Source: Paenibacillus stellifer (GTDB lineage: Bacteria; Bacillota; Bacilli; Paenibacillales; Paenibacillaceae). Taken from it: a stretch of DNA of 64,000 nt. The notes beneath the pieces were generated by a model that worked only from the letters and a program-made list of their open reading frames with translations, ran no database searches and had not been told where the DNA came from. Of the stretch, positions 43,743-52,332 are shown piece by piece (position 1 is the stretch's first letter; each line of letters begins with the position of its first letter). The translations under genes were made by a program, and so were the position numbers. The stretch spans positions 3,750,501-3,814,500 of the forward strand of contig NZ_CP009286.1 of assembly GCF_000758685.1 (NCBI RefSeq), written 5' to 3'.

Positions 43743-43946
43743 TTATTGAAAAAGGAAAATCGTTTTGATTTCCTGCAGCAGTCCGTCCAGCATCCTCACG
43801 ACCATGAAGAGGACGACGACAAAGCCGATAACCGTGACCCAGTGCGCGAAGTCCTCTTTGCCCATCTGCTTCAGAACGGTATGAATCATGGCAATGATGA
43901 TGCCGATGCCGGCAATTTGGAAGATCGCATTCACTTCGATATTCAT
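43743..43946 (-). CDS. spoIIIAC: Stage III sporulation protein AC
   Basis: 67-residue protein with two membrane helices, part of the forespore feeding channel. ATG 43946 has GAGGTG six bases upstream; the in-frame GTG at 43955 lies within that site. It is 13 bp after spoIIIAB. Confidence 0.94.
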   Translation of the reverse strand: MNIEVNAIFQIAGIGIIIAMIHTVLKQMGKEDFAHWVTVIGFVVVLFMVVRMLDGLLQEIKTIFLFQ

Positions 43947-43959
43947 CCCTGGCACCTCG

Positions 43960-44478
43960 CTAACAAATCAGAATGACGATGAGCGCCCCCAGAAGAACAC
44001 CCAGGCTTCTGCTCATTTTTTCGTATTTGGCCTGTTCTTCCCGGGCTGTCTGCTCCTCCTGTGCCAGCTGCCGGAGCGCGAGAGCAATATGATTCGCCTG
44101 ATCCTGCCGGTCGCTGACGCCCAGCGTGAAGCTGAGCTGGCGGAGACTCTCGCGTTCCGGAGCCTTCATCGCGGTCGCCTGCCAGTGGGAGCGGACCGCC
44201 CGCTCCACCGCTTCGCGCGCGGTCCGGTTATGCGGATCGCCCATATCGTCCGCGATGTCCAGGAACAGGCTGCGGAGCGGCTCCAGGGACTGGGCGGCGA
44301 TGCGTCCCATCGCCTCGGGCAGCGGCGTATAGCCATAAGTGATCTCGCTCTCCAGCCGCTGCAGAGCCGCAATCAGCCCCCGGATGCTGCGGGGCCGCTG
44401 CGCAAAGCGTCTCGCTGCGGTGAAGCCTCCAAGCGTTGCGGATGCGAGGATCAGAATGGCGCCCAGCAGCTTGATCAT
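43960..44478 (-). CDS. spoIIIAB: Stage III sporulation protein AB
   Basis: 172-residue protein anchored by N- and C-terminal hydrophobic segments, related to GspF-type helical domains. LESEITYGYTPLPEAM near residue 42 is diagnostic. Its ATG overlaps the spoIIIAA stop in an ATGA junction. Confidence 0.94.
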   Translation of the reverse strand: MIKLLGAILILASATLGGFTAARRFAQRPRSIRGLIAALQRLESEITYGYTPLPEAMGRIAAQSLEPLRSLFLDIADDMGDPHNRTAREAVERAVRSHWQATAMKAPERESLRQLSFTLGVSDRQDQANHIALALRQLAQEEQTAREEQAKYEKMSRSLGVLLGALIVILIC

Positions 44479-45464
44479 GCCTCCCGCCCCCCTGTCCGGA
44501 TTCCCGGAACCGCATGGAGCGGACGCTTCCTGCCGTCCAGCACCCGGCAGCTCAGCTCGCCGCCTGACCGGTTCAGGATGACATACCGTTCGAACAGCCC
44601 CATCTCGATCAGCCGCCCCAGTCCGGGCCGCATGCCAAGCTCCGACGCCTCCCGGCCATGCGCAGCTGCCAGAACGGTGATTCCGGCATGCAGAGCCTCC
44701 ATTACCGCCTCGGCATCCTCCGGGCGTCCGATCTCATCTGCGATCAGCACATCCGGCGACAGTGACCGGATCATCATCATCATGCCCTCGGCTTTGGGAC
44801 AGCCGTCCAGCACGTCCGTTCTCGGGCCGATGTCGAAGGCGGGAACGCCTCTTCGGCAGCCCGCGATTTCGGAACGCTCGTCCACGATGCCGACCTTGAA
44901 GCCGGGCCGCCGGACGCCGGCGCCTGTGCCGCCGCACGAGATTTGCCTGGCAAGATCCCTAAGCAGCGTCGTCTTGCCATGCTGCGGCGGCGAGATGATC
45001 AGCGTATGCAGCACCCTCCGGCCGCCCGCATCGAATAGATGGGGGAGCACCGGATCGGCGACGCCGGGCAGTTCCCGGGCGATCCGGATGTTGAAGCCGG
45101 CGATATCGCGTAGATGGCCCACGCTGCCGCCGCTCAGTACCGCCCGGCCGGCCAGTCCGATCCGGTGTCCGCCCGGAATCGTAATGAAGCCCTTGCGCAG
45201 CTCCTCTTCCATCGTATAAAGCGAATGATTGCTGATCAGGTCAAGCATCCGGTGGCTGTCCTCCCGGTCGGGCCGGTAAGCCTCGGATTCCGAGGCCACG
45301 CCTCCGGCAGCATTTACAAAGGCATAGCGGCCTTCATAGTTGATCTCAAGCGGGCGGCCTTCTCTTAGGCGAATCTCCTCCACCCTGTCCAACAGTTGGA
45401 GCGGAAGACGGGAAAGCGCGGCTCTCACTTTTTCGGGAAATAATTGAAGCCATTCGTTGGCCAT
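44475..45464 (-). CDS. spoIIIAA: Stage III sporulation protein AA (secretion ATPase)
   Basis: 329-residue ATPase resembling type II/IV secretion ATPases, expected to drive the SpoIIIA channel in the mother cell. Walker A PPQHGKTTLLRDLAR is near residue 160 and LIADEIGRPEDAEAV is the Walker B region. I use ATG 45464 with GGGGGG seven bases upstream; the TTG at 45479 lies before that site. First gene of the eight-gene spoIIIA operon. Confidence 0.95.
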   Translation of the reverse strand: MANEWLQLFPEKVRAALSRLPLQLLDRVEEIRLREGRPLEINYEGRYAFVNAAGGVASESEAYRPDREDSHRMLDLISNHSLYTMEEELRKGFITIPGGHRIGLAGRAVLSGGSVGHLRDIAGFNIRIARELPGVADPVLPHLFDAGGRRVLHTLIISPPQHGKTTLLRDLARQISCGGTGAGVRRPGFKVGIVDERSEIAGCRRGVPAFDIGPRTDVLDGCPKAEGMMMMIRSLSPDVLIADEIGRPEDAEAVMEALHAGITVLAAAHGREASELGMRPGLGRLIEMGLFERYVILNRSGGELSCRVLDGRKRPLHAVPGIRTGGREA

Positions 45465-45508
45465 AGGCCATCCCCCCAAATCATGCTTCTATCGGATGGT
45501 TTGCTACA

Positions 45509-45537
45509 TATCTATGCTTGTACGCCGCTCTATATGC
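45509..45537 (-). promoter_or_regulatory. Sigma-E-like promoter of the spoIIIA operon
   Basis: Minus-strand GCATATA (45531-45537), 14-bp spacer, CATAGATA (45509-45516): six of seven and six of eight matches to KMATATT and CATACAHT. Predicted leader about 38 bases. In B. subtilis this operon is sigma-E dependent. Confidence 0.65.
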
Positions 45538-45548
45538 CTACCAATCTA

Positions 45549-45812
45549 TCATTTCTTCAAAATGCCGAATAAGAGGCACGCCACTCCGATAAAGACCCAT
45601 GCCAGCTTCCCCGGCGACAATTCCCTTGCCATACCCGACAGGCCGATTGTTGTCGTCAGGATCAGCACCGTCGGTCCGACAAGAGCCAGCGCCGAATTCA
45701 CGGCAAGTGCCCTGTCCACCCGGCCTAGTCTAAGCATGAGCAATGCAGCTAAAATCTCGACGCTCCCGGACAGAATCCGCAAACCGGCCATCCAGCTCAC
45801 ATACTTGTCCAT
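45549..45812 (-). CDS. yqhV: YqhV-family membrane protein (DUF2619)
   Basis: 87-residue protein with three hydrophobic segments. The gene directly precedes spoIIIAA on the same strand, exactly as yqhV does in B. subtilis, and the WMAGLRILSGSVEI opening fits that family. ATG 45812 has AAGGAG ten bases upstream. Function unknown; sporulation-linked expression is likely from position. Confidence 0.88.
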   Translation of the reverse strand: MDKYVSWMAGLRILSGSVEILAALLMLRLGRVDRALAVNSALALVGPTVLILTTTIGLSGMARELSPGKLAWVFIGVACLLFGILKK

Positions 45813-46013
45813 CTCCGACTCACTCCTTTTCCACAGATTCCGGCATTCCGGCTTCACGCTATCTGTTCATGAATATGCGGCTTGCTCGCGATTTAGACAG
45901 GCCGGTTTACGAAAAATGGGACAACGGGCATAAAAGCAAGGATGGGAAACCAACCTAATTACAATGAAGGCGGATATTTTTCACAAAATAATGATAGAAA
46001 AAAATATTCAGTG

Positions 46014-46022
46014 TGATAAAAT
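46014..46022 (+). promoter_or_regulatory. Extended -10 upstream of yitT-family gene
   Basis: TG-A-TAAAAT at 46014-46022 in an AT-rich spacer; -35 not convincing. Confidence 0.35.
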
Positions 46023-46071
46023 ATTTTTTGGATATCGATTCTATCATCCATAAACAGAAAGGATTGCTTTC

Positions 46072-46938
46072 ATGCCTACACGCACATCGACCATGTCAAC
46101 CACAGCCGTAAATCTGTCACGTACGGTTCGTGACGCCGCAGTAACCGTATTTTCCGCCCTGCTGGTCGCAGCCGGACTCAAGCTGTTCCTGATTCCTCAC
46201 CAGCTGCTAAGCGGAGGAGTAGCCGGGGCGGCATCCGTCCTCGGGTACTTGACGAACCCCAAGTATATTTCCGCGATCTATTTCGCGATCAATTTGCCGA
46301 TCCTGATCTGGGGCTTCATCGCCGTCGGCAAAAAATACATCGGACTAAGCATGCTCTGTGTCGCTTCTACCACCTGGTTCCTGGCTGTTATTCCCCAGGT
46401 TCAAGTGACCAAGGACCCGATCCTCGCCAGTATTTTTGGCGGTGTGATCATCGCGGGAGGCGTCGGCTTCTCGCTTCGCGCCGGAGGTTCATCCGGGGGC
46501 TTCGACATTCTGGGCTCCATCATTACCCGCAAGCGTGACGTGCCGATTGGAACAGTGCTGTTCGTCATGGACGGAGTCGTCATCCTGACACTCGGCTTCA
46601 TGAAGAGCTGGGATTCCGCGCTGTACGCCATGCTGTGTGTCTTCGTCAAGAGCAGGGTTGTCAATCTGATTCATATCCGGCACGTCAAGCTGACCTGCTT
46701 CATCGTGACCAAGCATAAGAATGAGATGCTCGAACGGCTCAACCAGCTTCCGCACGGTGTTACCGTCGTCAATACGGAGGGCGGATACAGCCATGAAGGC
46801 AATACGATGCTGATGACCGTGACAACACGATACGAACTGGCCGAGCTGCGCAAAGCGGTGATGTCGGTAGACCCGACTGCTTTTGTGAACGTGCTGGAGA
46901 CGGTCGAGATTCTCGGCAGATTCAAACGGCTGGCCTGA
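46072..46938 (+). CDS. YitT-family membrane protein
   Basis: 288-residue protein of the DUF161/YitT family: five or six membrane helices (about 20-190, with GGSSGGFDILGSI near residue 142) followed by a C-terminal DUF2179 ferredoxin-like domain (about 205-285). Several paralogues are usual in sporeformers; their role is not established. ATG 46072 has AAAGGA eight bases upstream. One of few plus-strand genes here, it interrupts the usual yqhV-efp order. Confidence 0.9.
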   Translation: MPTRTSTMSTTAVNLSRTVRDAAVTVFSALLVAAGLKLFLIPHQLLSGGVAGAASVLGYLTNPKYISAIYFAINLPILIWGFIAVGKKYIGLSMLCVASTTWFLAVIPQVQVTKDPILASIFGGVIIAGGVGFSLRAGGSSGGFDILGSIITRKRDVPIGTVLFVMDGVVILTLGFMKSWDSALYAMLCVFVKSRVVNLIHIRHVKLTCFIVTKHKNEMLERLNQLPHGVTVVNTEGGYSHEGNTMLMTVTTRYELAELRKAVMSVDPTAFVNVLETVEILGRFKRLA

Positions 46939-47201
46939 TTTCATAGCCTTGATTGGAAGAGCCGTCGGCCGAGCGGAGATAAAGCAATTGCAGGTTAATT
47001 TAGAGAGAAGTATGAGGTAGTAAGCTAGTATTGAGGAACATAGCGAGGGGGATGAACAGGTAGCAGACTCTCTACCTCACATAGTTGTGGAATGCACGAA
47101 AAAAACCGGTTTCGCAGGCATGAAATGCCCCGTAACCGGTCTTCTTCATATTCAGGCAATCGTTCTGGCAATCGTCAATCACTCGGTTTAATGATAATCA
47201 G
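46939..47201. other. Non-coding spacer with structured repeats
   Basis: No gene supported. TAGAGAG/CTCTCTA and TGAGGTAG (47013-47020)/CTACCTCA (47072-47079) are overlapping, mutually exclusive inverted repeats around a purine-rich loop. A second hairpin ACCGGTT...AACCGGT with inner GGCAT-GAA-ATGCC lies near 47105-47140. Confidence 0.45.
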
Positions 47202-47238
47202 CAAAAGGCTCACAGCGTTCCAAAACGCCGTGAGCCTT
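47202..47238 (-). terminator. Terminator of lysC
   Basis: AAGGCTCAC-A-GCGTT (47205-47219) pairs with AACGC-C-GTGAGCCTT (47224-47238), followed by TTTT on the minus strand. Confidence 0.8.
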
Positions 47239-47274
47239 CATACCATCATTAGTGTTCAGGCTTGGGTTAGCAGC

Positions 47275-48528
47275 TTAACGGCGATCCTGCGGACCGCCAA
47301 CAAAGACCTGATTGTCGGTATCCAGCTCATAAGCTGTATGCAGCGCCCGGATAATCTCCTGCAGACGTCCGGCTTCCACTACACAGGAGACCTTGATTTC
47401 GGAGGTGCTGACCATCTTGATGCTGATGCCCAGCCCGGAAATCACTTCGAACATTTGCGCCGCTACGCCGGGATGGCTGACCATGCCCGCGCCGACGATG
47501 GAAATTTTGACGAGATTATCTTCCGAAGTAACGTCACGATAAGGAAGCTCTTCGCGGATCGCCCGGATGACTTCCTTCGCCCGTTCCATTTCATCCAGTG
47601 AGACGGTGAAGGAGAAGTCGGCCTCTCCGTTCTGAACTCCGCTCTGCACGATAATATCCACGTTGATGCCTTCCGAGGCAAGCTTACCGAACACCTGGGC
47701 CAGCACCCCGGGCACATCCGCAACTCCGGAAATGCTGATCCGGGCCACATTTTTATCATAAGCGATCCCGCTGACCGCCACTCCCTGCTCCATGCTTGCT
47801 TCCTCCTTCACTACAGTGCCTTCATTATAATTGAAGCTCGACCGCACAACCAGCTTCACCTGGTACCGCTTCGCATATTCCACCGCACGGGGATGGAGAA
47901 CGGCGGCGCCGAGATTGGCGAGCTCCAGCATTTCATCATATGAAATTTCATTCAGCTTGCGGGCATTCTTCACGATCCGCGGATCTGTGGAATAGACGCC
48001 GTCAACGTCAGTGTAAATTTCACACACATCGGCTTTGATGGCAGCCGCAAGCGCAACGGCCGTTGTATCGGAGCCGCCGCGTCCAAGCGTTGTAATTTCA
48101 CCGTCAAGTGTCATTCCCTGGAATCCGGCGACGATGACGATTTTGTTCTTCTCCAGCGCTTCCAGCACACGCCGCGGTACAATCTCGTTGATCCGGGCAC
48201 GTCCATGGGTAGGGTCCGTCCGGAAGCCTGCCTGCCAGCCTGTATACGATACGGCTTCCCGCCCGATGCCGTTCAAGGCGATGGACAGAAGCGCAATGGA
48301 GATTTGCTCCCCGTTGGCCATCAGCATATCCATCTCACGGGCAGGAGGCGCGCTGTTCAGCAGTTTCGCTTGATCGATCAAATCATCAGTGGTATCTCCC
48401 ATGGCGGACACAACCACAACACAGCGGTGGCCTTCATCCTGCTTATCCGCGATGCGTTTGGCAACCCGCTTCATACGCTCGGTATCGCCAACGGAGCTAC
48501 CTCCGAACTTCATGACATAAAGTGACAA
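47275..48528 (-). CDS. lysC: Aspartate kinase (lysine-regulated type)
   Basis: Catalyses aspartate phosphorylation, the entry step to lysine, threonine, methionine and diaminopimelate. 417 residues: catalytic kinase domain with KFGGSSV at the start and TTLGRGGSDTTAVALAAA near 150, then two ACT domains (about 270-410). Its sequence follows B. subtilis LysC closely. Start is TTG 48528; GGGAG lies 11 bases upstream. No lysine riboswitch fits in the short upstream region. Confidence 0.95.
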   Translation of the reverse strand: MSLYVMKFGGSSVGDTERMKRVAKRIADKQDEGHRCVVVVSAMGDTTDDLIDQAKLLNSAPPAREMDMLMANGEQISIALLSIALNGIGREAVSYTGWQAGFRTDPTHGRARINEIVPRRVLEALEKNKIVIVAGFQGMTLDGEITTLGRGGSDTTAVALAAAIKADVCEIYTDVDGVYSTDPRIVKNARKLNEISYDEMLELANLGAAVLHPRAVEYAKRYQVKLVVRSSFNYNEGTVVKEEASMEQGVAVSGIAYDKNVARISISGVADVPGVLAQVFGKLASEGINVDIIVQSGVQNGEADFSFTVSLDEMERAKEVIRAIREELPYRDVTSEDNLVKISIVGAGMVSHPGVAAQMFEVISGLGISIKMVSTSEIKVSCVVEAGRLQEIIRALHTAYELDTDNQVFVGGPQDRR

Positions 48529-48587
48529 AACCTCATTCACTCCCAACTTCAGTTCTATGTAAAAAACTCGGTTTCCCGCTTTAAACC

Positions 48588-48593
48588 AGTATA
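48588..48593 (-). promoter_or_regulatory. -10 box of lysC
   Basis: Minus-strand TATACT about 60 bp before the TTG start, weak -35. A short GGTTT/AAACC hairpin followed by TTTTTT lies in the leader and might attenuate. Confidence 0.35.
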
Positions 48594-48691
48594 ATACGAA
48601 AGTGACCCGTTGCGTTAATTATTTTGCAAAAAAATGAGGATCTTGCCCGCGGCTTTCCCACTCTTCCCCCATTCGATATCCACATTCTTCC

Positions 48692-49021
48692 TTAATTCCT
48701 TAGCCCATAGGATACGTCCCGGATCACGGTCTCCTCGAACAACTGACGTTCAGGGTATTGGAACAGCAGTCCGACCCGGCGCCACAAGCCGGAGCGGTGG
48801 CGAACGTCCGAGGTCTTCCCGCCCAGCACCGTCACCTCGCCCTCATCCGGACAGAGAAAACCGTTCATATGCTGGACTAGCGTTGATTTTCCCGATCCAT
48901 TCTCCCCCACAACTGCAATAAATTCGACTTTATCTACAGTCAAGGAGATGTCGTCAAGAGCCTTTTCCCCGGATTTCCGGTCTCCTCCATACCTGAAGCT
49001 TACGTGACTCAGCTCAGACAA
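48692..49021 (-). pseudogene. Truncated ECF-transporter ATPase (EcfA)
   Basis: About 110 residues of the N-terminal half of an energy-coupling-factor ATPase: Walker A GENGSGKSTL, and the Q-loop region LLFQYPERQLFEETVIRDVSYG that typifies EcfA/CbiO. The frame stops where intact relatives continue to the signature, Walker B and His switch, none of which is present downstream in any frame. No EcfT or S-component gene follows. The likely TTG start at 49021 overlaps the end of the previous gene and lacks a good ribosome site. Confidence 0.75.
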
Positions 49022-49400
49022 GATCCGCTGTGCCGCGCTCGTTGAGGGCAAGTACGTAAGGTCCGCTCAGATTCTTCTTGTCTCCGAGAAATTTCTCTCC
49101 GCCCTTCAATCCCTTGACCTCCACCTGCTCGTATCCGCTGAGTCCGGAGGCTCCAATGACATACAGCAGCGTCGGCCCTTCAGCAGAATCATCATCGGGG
49201 AATTGCTGAACCATCAGCGACTTGAGAACGTCGATCCCCATAAGCGCCACCAGGGAGCCTGAGCTTTCATCCTGTACCTTAATGATGGCCCCTGATCTAA
49301 GGCCTCTGCTCCGGTCCAGCCCCTCAAGGCCGTACGCGGCAGGGATAATCAGGATAACAATCAGCAAGCCAAAGATTATTCTTAATTTCAAGCCCTTCAT
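49014..49400 (-). CDS. Orphan exported protein of unknown function
   Basis: 128-residue protein with an N-terminal signal peptide or anchor (about residues 5-24, LRIIFGLLIVILIIPAAYG) and a soluble extracytoplasmic part. The segment YEQVEVKGLKGGEKF followed by YVLALNERGTADLV faintly recalls molybdopterin-oxidoreductase-like small domains, but I do not recognise it firmly. ATG 49400 has AAAGGGG six bases upstream. Its end overlaps the truncated EcfA, so both probably belonged to one transporter module. Confidence 0.6.
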   Translation of the reverse strand: MKGLKLRIIFGLLIVILIIPAAYGLEGLDRSRGLRSGAIIKVQDESSGSLVALMGIDVLKSLMVQQFPDDDSAEGPTLLYVIGASGLSGYEQVEVKGLKGGEKFLGDKKNLSGPYVLALNERGTADLV

Positions 49401-49763
49401 CCGCGACCCCTTTTTTTGTTATGTTTGATTATTTTTAAGTGATTCATAGCTTCCGTTCTGTGAATGAATCGTTTTATCAAACTTATATTTATTATTTTTA
49501 GATATATTTAGATCAAACAAGATCATTTACACGTCATATAAGAAAAATCTATGAAAATATGTGAGAATATTTTACATTTTTCCTTTTGCATTCATGAAAT
49601 GTTCTGAAAATGTTGTCTAAACTTCACATTTATCGCTACTCGCGTAAAGTATAATGACGTTATATTTACATATCTCCAACTTTCCTCGTCAGTTATTTCT
49701 GCTAGGCTGAAGTCGGGCGGAGTGATATCCATTGATGATCGCATGTGGCGTTATAAAAAAAAG
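49401..49763. other. AT-rich intergenic region
   Basis: No supported gene in about 360 bases, markedly AT-rich between 49430 and 49680. On the plus strand a TATAAT at 49650-49655 could begin a short transcript ending at the efp terminator hairpin; it would contain a 22-codon frame from 49734 with a GGCGGAG site. Very weak evidence. Confidence 0.35.
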
Positions 49764-49793
49764 CAAAAAAACCCGCGCACATGGCGCGGGTTT
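49764..49793 (-). terminator. Terminator of efp
   Basis: Perfect 10-bp stem AAACCCGCGC (49769-49778) / GCGCGGGTTT (49784-49793) followed by TTTTTTT on the minus strand. Confidence 0.9.
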
Positions 49794-49838
49794 CCGGTAA
49801 ATCGTTTATTCGCTTTATTGAAGGTTCAAGCTTGAAGC

Positions 49839-50396
49839 TTATGCGCGGGAGATATACTTGCCTTCGCGCGTATCGATCAAGAGTACGTCGTCTTCATTGA
49901 TGAAGAGCGGTACCTGAACCGACAGGCCGGTCTCCAGCTTGGCCGCTTTGGTAGCGCCCTGAGCCGTGTTGCCTTTAACTCCAGGCTCGGTTTCAATAAC
50001 CTTCAGCTCCACGCTCGTCGGCAGATTGATGCCGAGCAGTTCGCCCTGGTAGCTGACGATGTTAACGGTCATGTTCTCTTTAAGGAAATTCAGCTCCCAT
50101 TCCAGCTGGCCAGCTTCCAGGCTGAACTGGTCATAAGTCTGATTGTCCATGAATACATGTTCGGAGCCGCTCGCATACAGGTATTGCACAGCGCGGTTCT
50201 CGATCACGGCGCGGCCGATTGTTTCGCCGGCGCGGAATGTGCGTTCAACGGTGTTGCCGTTGCGCAGGTTCTTGAGCTTGGAGCGGACGAACGCCGCGCC
50301 TTTACCCGGTTTAACGTGCTGGAAGTCCAGCACGGTGAAGATATCGCCGTCTACCTCGACGGTCAGGCCTGTCTTAAAATCGTTAACAGAAATCAC
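49839..50396 (-). CDS. efp: Translation elongation factor P
   Basis: 185-residue three-domain factor that relieves ribosome stalling at polyproline. N-terminal KOW-like domain with [14 protein letters not shown] (the modifiable Lys position in its loop is KPGKG), two OB domains following. Start is GTG 50396 with AGGAGG nine bases upstream. It follows the aminopeptidase gene yqhT as in Bacillus. Confidence 0.97.
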   Translation of the reverse strand: MISVNDFKTGLTVEVDGDIFTVLDFQHVKPGKGAAFVRSKLKNLRNGNTVERTFRAGETIGRAVIENRAVQYLYASGSEHVFMDNQTYDQFSLEAGQLEWELNFLKENMTVNIVSYQGELLGINLPTSVELKVIETEPGVKGNTAQGATKAAKLETGLSVQVPLFINEDDVLLIDTREGKYISRA

Positions 50397-50490
50397 GAAT
50401 TAACCCCTCCTGAATTCACATGAATAGCATGTTCTTATGAGAACATTAAACCCTTTCTCCCGCTCTTAAAGCAAGAGTCCGTCCGCAAAA

Positions 50491-51561
50491 TTACAGAACG
50501 GTGAAATCCTTGGACGAATGAGTCAGTTTCTCGACCCCGGTCGCCGTCACGACCACATCGTCTTCAATTCGGACGCCGCCGAGTCCAGGCACATAAATAC
50601 CCGGCTCAACCGTAACGACCATGCCCGGTTCCAGCACATCGTCGCTCCGCATGGACAGGCGCGGCCATTCGTGCACTTCCATACCTAGGCCATGGCCCAG
50701 GCTGTGGCCGAAGGCGTCGCCGTAGCCCTTGGAAGCGATGATATCGCGCGCCAGCGCGTCGGCTTCCCGGCCAGTCATGCCCGGCTTGATATGCTCAAGC
50801 GCATAGAGCTGCGATTCCAGCACAATCTCGTAAATCTCCTTGAGCTTCGCTCCGGGATCGCCAACGGCGATGGTACGCGTGATGTCCGAGCAGTAGCCGT
50901 CCAGCAGTGCGCCGAAATCGAAGGTTACGATATCGCCCTTCTGAATCACTTTCTCACTGGCCACACCATGAGGCATAGCCGAGCGCTCCCCGGAAGCTAC
51001 GATCGTATCGAACGATGAAGCCGTTGCCCCGTGGCTGCGCATGTAGAACTCCATTTCCAGATCGACATCCCGCTCGGTCATACCGGGCTTGATCACTTTC
51101 AGGATATGGCGGAAAGTATCATCTGCGAGATCAGCCGCCCGTCTCAGAACGGCAAGCTCTTCCTCATCCTTGAACATGCGAAGCTTCTCGACCGCCTGCG
51201 ACACCGGAACGAGCGTTGCCGGCTTCAGCGCCTCCGCGTAAGAGGCATAGGAACCGTAGGTGACATCATCCTGCTCGAAACCGAGGCGGCAATTGCCTCC
51301 CTTGGGCAGCAGTTCTCTCACCGTATCCACAAAGCTCGGCGCATGCTGCACAACCTTTAGCCCCTTCGACTGCTCGGAGGCCTGGGTCATGTAGCGGAAA
51401 TCGGTCAACAGATAGGCTTCCTCTTCCGTTATGAGCACATATCCGGAGGAACCGGTAAACCCGCTTAAGTAGCGGCGATTAATGCCGCTTGTAATCAATA
51501 TCGCATCCAGTCCGTGATCCTGCACTACGTTCCGCAGTTTGGAGACCCGGTTGTTGCCCAT
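50491..51561 (-). CDS. yqhT: Xaa-Pro aminopeptidase/dipeptidase (M24)
   Basis: 356-residue pita-bread metallopeptidase of the PepQ/PepP type. An N-terminal creatinase-like domain (1-130) precedes the catalytic domain with metal ligands in TFDFGALLDGYCSD, GHSLGHGLG, TVEPGIY and GVRIEDD. ATG 51561 has GAGGAG upstream. Pairs with efp as yqhT-efp does in Bacillus. In Bacillus aroQ (yqhS) lies just upstream; it is absent here. Confidence 0.92.
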   Translation of the reverse strand: MGNNRVSKLRNVVQDHGLDAILITSGINRRYLSGFTGSSGYVLITEEEAYLLTDFRYMTQASEQSKGLKVVQHAPSFVDTVRELLPKGGNCRLGFEQDDVTYGSYASYAEALKPATLVPVSQAVEKLRMFKDEEELAVLRRAADLADDTFRHILKVIKPGMTERDVDLEMEFYMRSHGATASSFDTIVASGERSAMPHGVASEKVIQKGDIVTFDFGALLDGYCSDITRTIAVGDPGAKLKEIYEIVLESQLYALEHIKPGMTGREADALARDIIASKGYGDAFGHSLGHGLGMEVHEWPRLSMRSDDVLEPGMVVTVEPGIYVPGLGGVRIEDDVVVTATGVEKLTHSSKDFTVL

Positions 51562-51595
51562 AATCACATTCTCCTCTCGAAAATAGCCACATTAT

Positions 51596-51604
51596 ATTGT
51601 AGCA
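51596..51604 (-). promoter_or_regulatory. Extended -10 promoter of yqhT-efp
   Basis: Minus-strand TG-C-TACAAT at 51604-51596, 35 bp before the start codon. Confidence 0.5.
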
Positions 51605-51667
51605 TAGCAGGCCTGCGGCTGAGAAGTTTTTTGTGCGCGGCTCTGAATACGGATTAGAAGCCGCCGA

Positions 51668-52162
51668 TTACGCCATTCCGGTGCTTGCATCCCGCTTGCG
51701 TTCGTCGGTGAATTCATTGGCAGCCGTATATCCGATGAACAGTCCCCAGAGCAGAAAGACGCAGAATTCCGTAATGACCGTATTCCAGGGAAGCCGGAAC
51801 GGAGGCTGCCGCAGAAGCGGCCAGGATAATGTCAGAAACAGGATCGCCCACCATAGAACGCCGTATACCATGCCCAGCCAAGGACCTTTAACTTTACGGA
51901 GCAACAGAGTATACAGAATGGCGCACAGAACGGAGAACCCGATGAACAGCAAATAGCCCGCAAGCTGCCCGGCCGTTGTAAGCAGAAATTTATGCTTAAA
52001 GAAGGGCTCGCCGAGAAATCCCGGAACCACTTTTGTAAAATGAATGGCATAAAAGAGCCAGCGTACACCGCCCCAGATCAAACCGGCGAAAAACCCGGTC
52101 TCTATTGCAAAAAACAGCGGATTCGTCATCGGCTTATGCTGTTCGGCCACTTTTCCCATCAT
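51668..52162 (-). CDS. yqhR: YqhR-family membrane protein
   Basis: 164-residue protein with four membrane helices; the NPLFFAIETGFFAGLIWGG opening and KGPWLGMVYG are as in YqhR. Divergent from yqhQ and upstream of yqhT on the minus strand, matching the Bacillus yqhQ-yqhR-yqhS-yqhT neighbourhood. ATG 52162 has GGGG upstream. Function unknown. Confidence 0.85.
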   Translation of the reverse strand: MMGKVAEQHKPMTNPLFFAIETGFFAGLIWGGVRWLFYAIHFTKVVPGFLGEPFFKHKFLLTTAGQLAGYLLFIGFSVLCAILYTLLLRKVKGPWLGMVYGVLWWAILFLTLSWPLLRQPPFRLPWNTVITEFCVFLLWGLFIGYTAANEFTDERKRDASTGMA

Positions 52163-52332
52163 ACCAGTCCCCGTTTCTCTTTCATTTTTGAAGGCTCCGG
52201 ATAGATCCGGCTGCACATTTAAGATTAGTATGCACAAGCCGCGGCGTTCCAAGTAGAAATGTAAACAAAAATTCGTTACAATAATAATGTATAGAAGGAT
52301 ACACTACTTTTTTTTGCGGGAAGGTGAATTGG

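Noticed and set aside
45813..45900. Sigma-E promoter of yqhV
   Set aside because: A perfect GCATATT -35 is present on the minus strand but no acceptable -10 lies 13-15 bp downstream.
48547..48691. Lysine riboswitch upstream of lysC
   Set aside because: The spacer is too short and lacks the conserved elements; only a weak hairpin is seen.
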